Of a DNA stretch of 6,189 nt, positions 1-6,189 are shown one piece after another. Origin of the DNA: Ruminiclostridium sp. (lineage in GTDB: Bacteria > Bacillota > Clostridia > Oscillospirales > Oscillospiraceae); contig JAFZEB010000206.1 of assembly GCA_017560855.1 (NCBI GenBank), positions 1 through 6,189 on the forward strand. Direction: 5' to 3'. Made by a program: the position numbers and the translations under genes. The notes beneath the pieces are model-generated. The model searched no databases and had not been told where the DNA came from. It saw nothing but the letters and a program-made list of their open reading frames with translations. Every line of letters begins with the position of its first letter. The stretch's first letter is position 1.

Positions 1-981
1 ATGACCGCCGCCGCTGCTTTAGCTGACCGCCTATCTGACACGGACGTCCAGGTCATGGGCGGTCAGGAGGGCATTCTGGCGGCGGCCTCCATCCCTGAGG
101 CGGATACCGTGGTCACCGCCCTGGTGGGTATTTCCGGTCTGGAACCCACCCTGGCAGCCATTGACTGCGGCAAGCGCATTGCCCTGGCCAACAAGGAGAC
201 CCTGGTCTGTGCCGGTCCTCTGGTGATGGCCCGGGCGAAGGAGAAAGGGGCGGAGATCATCCCTGTGGACTCTGAGCACTCGGCCATCTTCCAGTGTCTC
301 CAGGGAAGCGGTCACAAGGAGGTCAAACGTATTCTGCTCACCGCCTCCGGCGGCCCTTTTTTCGGAAAGACGGCCGAGGAACTGGAGGAGGTCACCCCTG
401 CCCATGCCCTGAAGCACCCCAACTGGTCCATGGGAGCCAAGGTCACCATCGACTCGGCCACCCTCATGAACAAGGGCCTGGAATTCCTGGAGGCCATGTC
501 TCTGTTTGACGTGCCACCGGAAAAGATCCAGATCCTGGTCCACCGGGAGAGCATATTGCACTCGGCGGTGGAATACTGTGATCAGAGCGTGATCGCGCAG
601 CTGGGTTCTCCCGACATGAGACTGCCCATTCAGTATGCCCTGTCCTGGCCGGAGCGGGTCCCCGGTCCTGCCAATCCCCTGGACCTCTTCTCCTGCAAGG
701 CTCTGACCTTTGCTGAGCCTGACATGGAGACCTTCCGGTGTCTGGCTCTGGCCATCCGCTCTGCCAAAGAGGGGAAGACTGCACCTGCCATCCTGAACGG
801 AGCCAACGAGATCGCTGTGGCCAAGTTCCTGGCGGGGGAGATCTCCTTCCTGGACATTGCCCGGGTGGTGGAACATGCCCTGGAGACCGTCCCCCGGGAG
901 GAGGCAGACTCTCTGGAGGCCATCCGCCGGGCCGACAAGCTGGCCCGGGAGGCGGCAGAGGCCTACTGCGCCCAGCGCTAA
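1..981 (+). CDS. dxr: 1-deoxy-D-xylulose 5-phosphate reductoisomerase (DXP reductoisomerase), 5'-truncated by the window edge
   Basis: Cytosolic enzyme of the MEP isoprenoid pathway. It rearranges and reduces 1-deoxy-D-xylulose 5-phosphate to 2-C-methyl-D-erythritol 4-phosphate with NADPH and a divalent metal. Visible family landmarks, numbered from the first codon in the window, are LANKE near residue 62, the metal-ligand motif VDSEH with D90 and E92, SGGPF at 116-120, HPNWSMG at 139-145, and DSATLMNKGLE ending at E161, the third metal ligand. QLGSPDMR and the helical C-terminal domain follow. About 60 N-terminal residues are missing compared with the E. coli enzyme, including the GSTGSIG-type NADPH-binding loop. 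The ATG at base 1 is therefore almost certainly an internal Met or an edge coincidence, not the start. The gene ends with TAA at 979-981 and is followed by a 113-base spacer to rseP. Motif matches make the identity very secure. Confidence 0.97.
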   Translation: MTAAAALADRLSDTDVQVMGGQEGILAAASIPEADTVVTALVGISGLEPTLAAIDCGKRIALANKETLVCAGPLVMARAKEKGAEIIPVDSEHSAIFQCLQGSGHKEVKRILLTASGGPFFGKTAEELEEVTPAHALKHPNWSMGAKVTIDSATLMNKGLEFLEAMSLFDVPPEKIQILVHRESILHSAVEYCDQSVIAQLGSPDMRLPIQYALSWPERVPGPANPLDLFSCKALTFAEPDMETFRCLALAIRSAKEGKTAPAILNGANEIAVAKFLAGEISFLDIARVVEHALETVPREEADSLEAIRRADKLAREAAEAYCAQR

Positions 982-1094
982 TGAAATAAGGCTTCTCCTT
1001 GGGGAGAAGCTGTCAGCGCAGCTGACTGATGAGGGGAAACTTCCCGGCAGTCTTTCCACAAGAAGCACTATTTTTGTTTCCCGAGGTGACCGGT
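982..1094 (+). promoter_or_regulatory. Structured spacer / 5' leader between dxr and rseP, class not recognised
   Basis: Non-coding if rseP starts at TTG 1095. It holds a perfect 8-bp hairpin (991-998 with 1003-1010, loop TTGG). A second perfect hairpin follows at once: GTCAGC 1012-1017 with GCTGAC 1021-1026, loop GCA. A third pairing, GACTG 1024-1028 with CAGTC 1048-1052, encloses GGGA 1034-1037 with TCCC 1042-1045. The third pairing shares bases 1024-1026 with the second, so the two cannot form together. GCTTCT 991-996 could also pair with AGAAGC at 1061-1066 instead of with 1005-1010. A TTTTT run lies at 1071-1075 but does not directly follow a stable stem, so a classical terminator is not supported. 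I see no match to the common riboswitch cores and no convincing promoter. It could be a processing site, an attenuator or an unassigned structured RNA; any function is inference. Confidence 0.45.
1083..1089 (+). promoter_or_regulatory. Ribosome binding site that fixes the rseP start at TTG 1095
   Basis: GAGGTGA is a seven-base match to the Shine-Dalgarno consensus GGAGGTGA. It lies five bases upstream of the in-frame TTG at 1095. The same GAGGTGA core, six bases before ATG, serves ispG at 2163-2169, so this is the local style of initiation site. The in-frame ATG at 1029 has no comparable purine-rich site before it, only the second leader hairpin. Confidence 0.8.
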
Positions 1095-2162
1095 TTGCTC
1101 TATATTATCATCGGCGTTGTCCTCTTTGGTCTGCTCATAGCCGTCCATGAGGCAGGCCATTTCCTTGCTGCAAAACGCCTGGATGTCCAGGTCAATGAGT
1201 TTTCCATTGGTATGGGTCCCGGCTTGTTCAGCAGGCAGAAAGGGGAGACCCTGTACTCTCTCCGGCTGTTTCCCGTAGGCGGTTACTGCGCCATGGAAGG
1301 AGAGAATGGGGAGGAGGGGGAGGAACCGAATCCCCGTTCCTTTGCTGCCAAGTCCCTGTGGAAGAAGCTGGTCATCCTGGTGGCCGGCTCTGCCGCCAAC
1401 TTCCTGGCTGGTTTCCTTTTGGTGGCCTTTCTGTTTACCTGGGCAGGAGGCTACACCGCCCCGGTCATCCAGGGTTTCCTGGAGGGCTTCCCCTATGCCG
1501 GGGAGGAGGGACTTCTGCCTGGGGACCGGCTCCTGTCTGTTGACGGGAAAAAGGTCTGGGTTTACAACGATGTGGGTACCCTGCTGAATGCCGCTGGGGA
1601 AGGTCCCAAGGACATTCTCATTGAGCGGGAGGGTCAGGAGATCCTGTTAGAGGAGTTTCCTCTGGACCCCCAGGAATATGACTACAATGGCAAGAGGGTC
1701 ACCATGTACGGCCTGACCTTCCAGCGGGAGGAGGCTTCCTTCCCGGGTGTCCTGGCCCATAGCTGGAATACCTGTGTCTACTTTGCCAAGGCGGTTTGGA
1801 CCAGCCTGGGCATGCTGGTCACCGGCCAGGTGGGCCTGCAGGATATGTCCGGCCCGGTGGGGATCGTCACCGTCATCGAGGAGACCGGCAGCCAGAGCGA
1901 CAGTGTGAAAACGGGCATCCAGAATGTCTGCTACCTCATTGCCCTCATTGCAGTGAACCTGGCCATCATGAACATGCTCCCTATTCCTGCTCTGGATGGA
2001 GGGCGCATCTTCCTGCTGGTGGCGGCAGAGCTTCTTTGGCTCACCACCCGCCAGCGGCTGGATCCCAAGTATGAGGCCTGGCTCAACGCCGCAGGGTTTG
2101 TCCTGCTGCTGGCCCTCATGGTCTTTGTGACCTTCAGTGATGTGCTGAAGCTCTTCCACTAA
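1095..2162 (+). CDS. rseP: Site-2 intramembrane zinc metalloprotease, RseP/RasP family (M50)
   Basis: Membrane-embedded protease that cuts substrates within their transmembrane helices. In B. subtilis the orthologue RasP cleaves the anti-sigma factor RsiW, FtsL and signal-peptide remnants. Starting at TTG 1095 gives 355 residues, normal for the Firmicutes form with one PDZ domain. Visible parts are TM1 (about 2-22) carrying the HEAGH zinc motif (H18, E19, H22), TM2 (about 92-115) with the conserved Asn N102, one PDZ domain with LLPGD at 140-144, TM3 (about 278-298) running into NMLPIPALDGG with the third zinc ligand D301, and TM4 (about 330-352). The TTG start puts HEAGH at the family's usual distance from the N-terminus. 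The ATG at 1029 would add 22 non-family residues translated from the hairpin-rich spacer. The stop lies 13 bases before ispG, so the two are co-transcribed. Substrates in this organism cannot be read from the sequence. Confidence 0.95.
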   Translation: MLYIIIGVVLFGLLIAVHEAGHFLAAKRLDVQVNEFSIGMGPGLFSRQKGETLYSLRLFPVGGYCAMEGENGEEGEEPNPRSFAAKSLWKKLVILVAGSAANFLAGFLLVAFLFTWAGGYTAPVIQGFLEGFPYAGEEGLLPGDRLLSVDGKKVWVYNDVGTLLNAAGEGPKDILIEREGQEILLEEFPLDPQEYDYNGKRVTMYGLTFQREEASFPGVLAHSWNTCVYFAKAVWTSLGMLVTGQVGLQDMSGPVGIVTVIEETGSQSDSVKTGIQNVCYLIALIAVNLAIMNMLPIPALDGGRIFLLVAAELLWLTTRQRLDPKYEAWLNAAGFVLLLALMVFVTFSDVLKLFH

Positions 2163-2175
2163 GAGGTGAAACCCT

Positions 2176-3216
2176 ATGACAAAGAAAATTTTCGTGGGCG
2201 GCCTTCCCATCGGCGGAGGCTCCCCCGTTTCCATTCAGTCCATGACCAACACCCCCACCGATGATGTGGAGGCCACTGTTCAGCAGATTCGCCGTCTGGC
2301 TGCTGCCGGATGTGAGATCGTCCGGGTGGCCGTCCCCAACATGGCTGCCGCCAAGGCGGTGGGTAAGATCAAGGAGCAGATCGATCTGCCCCTGGTGGTG
2401 GATATCCACTTCAACTACAAGCTGGCCCTGGAGTGCATTGAAGCCGGTGCCGACAAGGTGCGCATCAACCCGGGCAACATCGGCGAGCCCGAGCGGGTGA
2501 AGGCTGTGGCCCACGCCTGCGCCCGGAAGAACATCCCCATCCGCATCGGTGTTAACGGCGGTTCTCTGGAAAAGCATCTTTTGGAAAAGTACGGCGGCCC
2601 AACCCCCCAGGCCATGGTGGACTCTGCCTTCGGGCACATCGCCCTGCTGAACCGCTATGACTTTGACGATATCTGTGTCTCTCTGAAGACCTCCCACGTG
2701 GCCACCACCATGCAGGCCTATCAGCTCATGAGCCAGCAGTCCAACTATCCCTTACATCTGGGTGTCACCGAGGCGGGTACCACCCGCATGGGCACCATCA
2801 AGTCTGCCGCCGGCATCGGCGGTCTGCTGGGTCTGGGTATCGGCGATACCCTCCGGGTCACCCTCACTGCCGATCCGGTGGAGGAGATCGTGGCCGCCAA
2901 GGATATCCTCAAGGCGGTGGGCCTCCGAAAGGATGGCCCCGACCTCATCGCCTGCCCCACCTGTGGTCGAACCAAGATCGACCTGATCCCCCTGGCCAAG
3001 GCCGTGGAGGAGCGGCTCCAGGAAATCCAGAAACCCATCACCGTGGCTGTCATGGGCTGCGTGGTGAACGGCCCCGGCGAGGCCTCTGCCGCCGACGTGG
3101 GCATTGCCGGGGGCAATGGCTTCGGCATTCTCTTCCGCCACGGTGAAGTGGTGAAGAAGGTTCCTCAGGAGGCCCTCCTGGACGAGCTCATGGCCCTGAT
3201 CCACGAAATTCCCTAA
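2176..3216 (+). CDS. ispG: 4-hydroxy-3-methylbut-2-en-1-yl diphosphate synthase (HMBPP synthase)
   Basis: Penultimate MEP-pathway enzyme. It is an iron-sulfur protein that reductively opens 2-C-methyl-D-erythritol 2,4-cyclodiphosphate to HMBPP, taking electrons from flavodoxin or ferredoxin. At 346 residues it has the usual length of the compact bacterial form. The N-terminal TIM barrel opens with IGGGSPVSIQSMTNTPTDD and contains DIHF (76-79), KVRINPGNIG (94-103) and IRIGVNGGSLE (122 on). The C-terminal domain carries the [4Fe-4S] ligands C260 and C263 in CPTCGR and C295 in MGCVVNGPGE, with the conserved Glu at 302. All key residues are present, so it should be active. The ATG start has a GAGGTGA ribosome site six bases upstream and gives the family N-terminus. 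It lies 13 bases after rseP and is followed by an intrinsic terminator, so it appears to be the last gene of the envelope/isoprenoid operon. With dxr it is the second MEP enzyme in the cluster. Confidence 0.97.
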   Translation: MTKKIFVGGLPIGGGSPVSIQSMTNTPTDDVEATVQQIRRLAAAGCEIVRVAVPNMAAAKAVGKIKEQIDLPLVVDIHFNYKLALECIEAGADKVRINPGNIGEPERVKAVAHACARKNIPIRIGVNGGSLEKHLLEKYGGPTPQAMVDSAFGHIALLNRYDFDDICVSLKTSHVATTMQAYQLMSQQSNYPLHLGVTEAGTTRMGTIKSAAGIGGLLGLGIGDTLRVTLTADPVEEIVAAKDILKAVGLRKDGPDLIACPTCGRTKIDLIPLAKAVEERLQEIQKPITVAVMGCVVNGPGEASAADVGIAGGNGFGILFRHGEVVKKVPQEALLDELMALIHEIP

Positions 3217-3226
3217 CGAAACTTAC

Positions 3227-3265
3227 GCAGTAGGGGCCGACATTGTCGGCCCGTTTCTGCTTTTT
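3227..3265 (+). terminator. Intrinsic terminator after ispG
   Basis: A perfect 8-bp stem, GGGCCGAC 3234-3241 with GTCGGCCC 3245-3252, closes a three-base ATT loop. It is extended below by GCAG 3227-3230 pairing with CTGC 3257-3260, plus weak A-T and G-T pairs across a small asymmetric internal loop. The lower stem runs straight into TTTTT at 3261-3265. The strong GC stem followed at once by a U-run is the classic Rho-independent form. It starts 10 bases after the ispG stop. The start of polC is only 25 bases beyond the U-run. Confidence 0.88.
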
Positions 3266-3290
3266 CTATCACCTCAGAAAGGATGTCCCC

Positions 3291-6189
3291 ATGTCAGAAA
3301 GAAACCCAACCTTTTTTGAGATGTTTTCTCCCTACCATACCCATCTGACCAACCAGCAGGCCCACGACCTGCTGGCCTATCTGGAAACCTGGGTGGTCAG
3401 TGGTGCCGTCCTGGACAGCACCGCCCGGACCATCGAGGCTGATTTGCTGTGCCCTGTTTTGCCTCCCGAGGACTTGCTTGCTTACATTGAGCGGGACCTG
3501 GCCGGACTCTACCAGGTGAATGCCGTTCGACTGCGGCCCATGGCCCCGGAGCCTGTCATCTGCTGTCAGGAGGAGGCCAAGGCAGAGCCGGAACCCATGC
3601 CCGAGCCGCCCCCTGAACCCGAACCGGAGCCCCAGTCTGTTCCGGAAGAGCCCCCCATGAGCGAGCAGGAGCGTGCCTTCCGTCAGACCGAAGCCCTTCG
3701 CCAGAAGGCCATGAAGGAGGCCCAGGCTGCCCATGAGGCCGAGAAGGTCTTCTCTTCCAACCGTATCTACGGTTCCCGGCAGATCAAGAAGAAGCCCATC
3801 CCCATGAACACTCTGGAACTGGACATGGGTGTAGTTACCGTCCAGGGCGACGTCTTCGCCGTGGAGCACAAAGAACTGAAAAAGCGCAACGCCTGTGTGG
3901 TGACCTTTGACATCACCGACTACACCTCCTCCATTCGGGTGAATAAGTTCATGTCCACCGAGGAGGCCGCCCCCATTGTGAACGGGGTCAAAACGGGCAT
4001 GCACCTGAAAATTTCCGGTCGTCTGAACCTGAGCCGCTTCGACAACGATATGGTCCTGGAACCTCTCATCATCGAGACGGCGGACAAGCCCAAGAAGAAG
4101 GACAACGCTCCGGAGAAGCGTGTGGAGCTCCACCTTCACACCCGTATGTCCCTGATGGATGCTCTCACGGAGACCAAGGACGTGGTGAAGCGGGCCATCT
4201 CCTGGGGTCATCCGGCCATCGCCATCACCGACCACGGCGTGGCTCAGTCCTTCCCTGATGCCTGGAGCGCCGGTAAGGGAAAGATCAAGGTCCTGCTGGG
4301 TACCGAAGCCTACTACATCAATGATGTGGACGATAAGCTCACCCTGCGCGGTCCTCTGGATCAGGATCTGGATGGCCCCATGGTCTGCTTCGACCTGGAG
4401 ACCACCGGCCTGGACAAGAAGACTGAACTGATCACCGAGATCGGCGCTGTGGTCCTGGAAAACGGCCAGGTCAAGGAGAAGTTCCAGACCTTCGTAGACC
4501 CCCAGCGGCCCCTGGCCCCCAACATCGTCCAACTCACTGGCATCACCGACGATATGCTCATCGGTGCCCCTAGCCAGGAGGAGGCCATCCGGGCCTTCCT
4601 GGACTTCGTGGGGGACCGGCCTCTGGCCGCTCATAACGCCGAGTTCGACATCGGCTTCATTCGGGAGGGGTGCAAGCGGTATGACATCCCCTTCACTCCC
4701 ACCTATCTGGATACCCTGCCCCTGGCCCAGAATCTTCTGCCCGACCTGGGTAAATATAAGCTGGACATCGTCTGCCGCCACCTGAACCTGCCTGACTTCA
4801 ACCACCATCGTGCCTCTGACGACGCCGCTATGGTGGGTCATATGCTGGTCCCCTTCATCCAGATGCTCCGGGACCGTGGGGTCAGCACCCTTCAGCAGAT
4901 CAACGGCAACCTGGCCAAGACCAGTTCCCTGGGGAAGGCCAAGCGGATGCCCAAGCACCTGATCGTCCTGGCCAAGAACCAGGCCGGTCTGCGGAACCTG
5001 TACAAGCTCATCTCCCTGGGTCACCTGAAGTACTTCAAGCGTTTCCCCATCATGCCCAAGAGCGAGATCAACGCCAACCGAGAGGGCCTCATCCTGGGCT
5101 CTGCCTGCGAGGCGGGTGAACTCTACCACGCCGTCATGCGTGGCAAGGACTGGGAGGAACTCTGCCGCATCGCCTCCTGGTATGACTTTTTGGAGATCCA
5201 GCCCCTGAGCAACAACGCCTTCATGCTCCGGCCCGACAAGCACGGCAAGACCATTGCCCGGGACAAGGAGCAGATCCGGGACTGGAACCGGACCATCGTC
5301 CGCCTGGGCGAGGAGCTGGGCAAGCCGGTCTGCGCCACCGGCGACGTCCATTTCCTGGACCCCGAGGACGAGATCTACCGCCACATCCTCTTGGACACCA
5401 AGGGATTCGACGATGCCGACTCCCCCAACCCCCTCTACTTCCGTACCACCGACGAGATGCTGGAGGAGTTCAGCTATCTGGGCCCGGAAAAGGCTTACGA
5501 GGTAGTGGTCACCAACACCCAGCTGGTGGCCTCCTGGTGCGACGATGTCAAGCCTTTGCCCGACGGCCTCTTTGCCCCCAAACTGGAAAACTCCGACACG
5601 GAGCTTTTCAACCTGGTGTGGGGTAAGGCCCACGAGCTTTACGGCGAGGACCCGCCCCAGATCGTCAAGGACCGTATCGAGCTGGAGTTGCCCGGCATCA
5701 TCGAGCGTAAGTACGACGTTATCTACATGTCCGCCCAGAAGCTGGTGCAGGATTCTTTGGAACACGGCTACCTGGTTGGCTCCCGTGGTTCTGTCGGTTC
5801 CTCCATCGTTGCCTTCCTGTCTGGCATCACAGAAGTGAATGCACTGCCCCCTCACTATCGCTGCCCCAACTGCAAGCACTCGGACTTTGCCGCCGGTGTG
5901 GGTCACGGCTGCGGTGCGGATATGCCCGACGGGAACTGCCCTGTCTGCGGCACCAAGTACGTGAAGGACGGCTTTGACATCCCCTTCGAGACCTTCCTGG
6001 GTTACGGCGGCAAGAAGGTCCCGGATATCGACCTGAACTTCTCCGGTGAGTACCAGGCCAACGCCCACCGGTATACCTTCGAGCTCTTCGGCCAGAACCA
6101 TGTGTTCCGTGCCGGTACCATCGGCACCGTGGCGGAGAAGACCGCCTTCGGCTACGTGAAAAAGTACCTGGCCGCCCGCGGTCTCCAGG
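3291..6189 (+). CDS. polC: DNA polymerase III alpha subunit, PolC type (with 3'-5' exonuclease), 3'-truncated by the window edge
   Basis: Replicative DNA polymerase of Firmicutes, acting in the cytosol at the fork with the sliding clamp and clamp loader. The 966 codons present are about two thirds of the usual 1,400-plus residues. In order: an N-terminal domain (about 1-84), a Glu/Pro-rich linker (about 94-125), an OB-fold (about 172-265), and a PHP domain with HLH at H281-H283 and ITDHG at 312-316. The PHP domain is split by a DEDDh exonuclease with D368 and E370 (DLETTG), D453 (HNAEFD), H506 and D511 (HRASDD). PHP resumes with GDVHF (684-688). The catalytic region begins with GSRGSVGSS (830-838), then a zinc-finger-like set of cysteines (C858, C861, C874, C883, C886), then PDIDLNFS with catalytic D912 and D914. 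The fingers and C-terminal tau-binding parts lie outside the window. ATG 3291 follows AAAGGA (3278-3283) by seven bases. DnaE is excluded by the inserted exonuclease and the N-terminal OB region. The active-site residues visible are intact. Confidence 0.97.
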   Translation, partial: MSERNPTFFEMFSPYHTHLTNQQAHDLLAYLETWVVSGAVLDSTARTIEADLLCPVLPPEDLLAYIERDLAGLYQVNAVRLRPMAPEPVICCQEEAKAEPEPMPEPPPEPEPEPQSVPEEPPMSEQERAFRQTEALRQKAMKEAQAAHEAEKVFSSNRIYGSRQIKKKPIPMNTLELDMGVVTVQGDVFAVEHKELKKRNACVVTFDITDYTSSIRVNKFMSTEEAAPIVNGVKTGMHLKISGRLNLSRFDNDMVLEPLIIETADKPKKKDNAPEKRVELHLHTRMSLMDALTETKDVVKRAISWGHPAIAITDHGVAQSFPDAWSAGKGKIKVLLGTEAYYINDVDDKLTLRGPLDQDLDGPMVCFDLETTGLDKKTELITEIGAVVLENGQVKEKFQTFVDPQRPLAPNIVQLTGITDDMLIGAPSQEEAIRAFLDFVGDRPLAAHNAEFDIGFIREGCKRYDIPFTPTYLDTLPLAQNLLPDLGKYKLDIVCRHLNLPDFNHHRASDDAAMVGHMLVPFIQMLRDRGVSTLQQINGNLAKTSSLGKAKRMPKHLIVLAKNQAGLRNLYKLISLGHLKYFKRFPIMPKSEINANREGLILGSACEAGELYHAVMRGKDWEELCRIASWYDFLEIQPLSNNAFMLRPDKHGKTIARDKEQIRDWNRTIVRLGEELGKPVCATGDVHFLDPEDEIYRHILLDTKGFDDADSPNPLYFRTTDEMLEEFSYLGPEKAYEVVVTNTQLVASWCDDVKPLPDGLFAPKLENSDTELFNLVWGKAHELYGEDPPQIVKDRIELELPGIIERKYDVIYMSAQKLVQDSLEHGYLVGSRGSVGSSIVAFLSGITEVNALPPHYRCPNCKHSDFAAGVGHGCGADMPDGNCPVCGTKYVKDGFDIPFETFLGYGGKKVPDIDLNFSGEYQANAHRYTFELFGQNHVFRAGTIGTVAEKTAFGYVKKYLAARGLQ

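Noticed and set aside
1..3. ATG at the first base as the true dxr start
   Set aside because: Starting here would drop the entire NADPH-binding N-terminus that every Dxr needs, so the reading frame must continue upstream of the window.
981..989. Tiny ATG-AAA-TAA frame overlapping the dxr stop (TAATG)
   Set aside because: It encodes only two residues and has no ribosome site. The overlap is not evidence of translational coupling to rseP, whose start is 114 bases further on.
991..1010. Hairpin after dxr as an intrinsic terminator
   Set aside because: The stem is strong, but the bases after it (TGTCAGCGCA) contain no U-run. The TTTTT at 1071-1075 is 60 bases away, with no stable stem directly before it.
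1026..1052. Hammerhead-ribozyme-like core: CTGATGAG at 1026-1033, GAAAC at 1036-1040 and GTC at 1050-1052
   Set aside because: The core words are in the right order, but stem II would be only a few unpaired Gs with no partner. Stem III would be about three pairs, and the flanks that should form stem I (before 1026 and after 1052) do not pair. A type III reading using the 1012-1026 hairpin as stem I puts A opposite A at the first pair. Most likely chance; a hammerhead covariance search would settle it.
31..1068. A 345-codon minus-strand open frame opposite dxr, and further ones opposite rseP and ispG
   Set aside because: Same codon-bias shadow effect. The translations show no recognisable family, and the plus-strand frames have intact catalytic motifs.
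3243..3272. Possible sigma-A-type promoter for polC (TTGTCG, 18-base gap, TATCAC)
   Set aside because: Both boxes are weak matches, the -35 lies inside the terminator stem, and the implied start site would fall on the polC ribosome site. Not strong enough to list as a feature.
3294..6101. A 935-codon open frame on the minus strand opposite polC
   Set aside because: It is in exact codon register with polC, so its stops correspond to sense TTA, CTA and TCA codons, which this GC-biased gene avoids. Its only stop is opposite the TCA at polC codon 2. The translation is a repetitive Val/Gly/Asp/Leu/His/Gln-rich string with no domain, while the plus strand carries all the PolC motifs.

Overview
This window is a GC-rich stretch of ordinary chromosome. 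All its genes lie on the plus strand and are tightly packed. The gene content and order (dxr, rseP, ispG, then a PolC-type replicative polymerase) are typical of Firmicutes, because PolC is the Gram-positive low-GC-lineage replicase. The strong G/C third-position bias, together with a single-PDZ site-2 protease and clostridial-style protein sequences, suggests a high-GC Clostridia member such as an Oscillospiraceae/Ruminococcaceae gut bacterium. That placement is inference; nothing here fixes a genus.

Layout: bases 1-981 are the 3' part of dxr, whose NADPH-binding N-terminus lies upstream of the window. Bases 982-1094 are a 113-base spacer with several hairpins, some of which exclude each other. 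It leads into rseP, whose best start is a TTG at 1095 rather than the first in-frame ATG at 1029. After a 13-base gap comes ispG (2176-3216). A strong intrinsic terminator (about 3227-3265) follows, and polC begins only 25 bases after its U-run and runs off the right edge after 966 codons.

Dxr and IspG are two enzymes of the MEP pathway to isopentenyl diphosphate, which supplies undecaprenyl phosphate for the cell wall. RseP is an intramembrane protease of envelope signalling. Their co-transcription fits a cell-envelope operon, often preceded in Firmicutes by uppS and cdsA (not visible here). PolC copies the chromosome and commonly sits just downstream of this cluster in Firmicutes.

No mobile element, CRISPR array, tRNA, rRNA or clearly new system is visible. 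The items most worth a second look are the structured dxr-rseP spacer, the TTG start of rseP, the way polC is transcribed past a terminator with no evident promoter after it, and a Glu/Pro-rich linker in the PolC N-terminal region. Every long minus-strand open frame is explained by the codon bias of the plus-strand genes.
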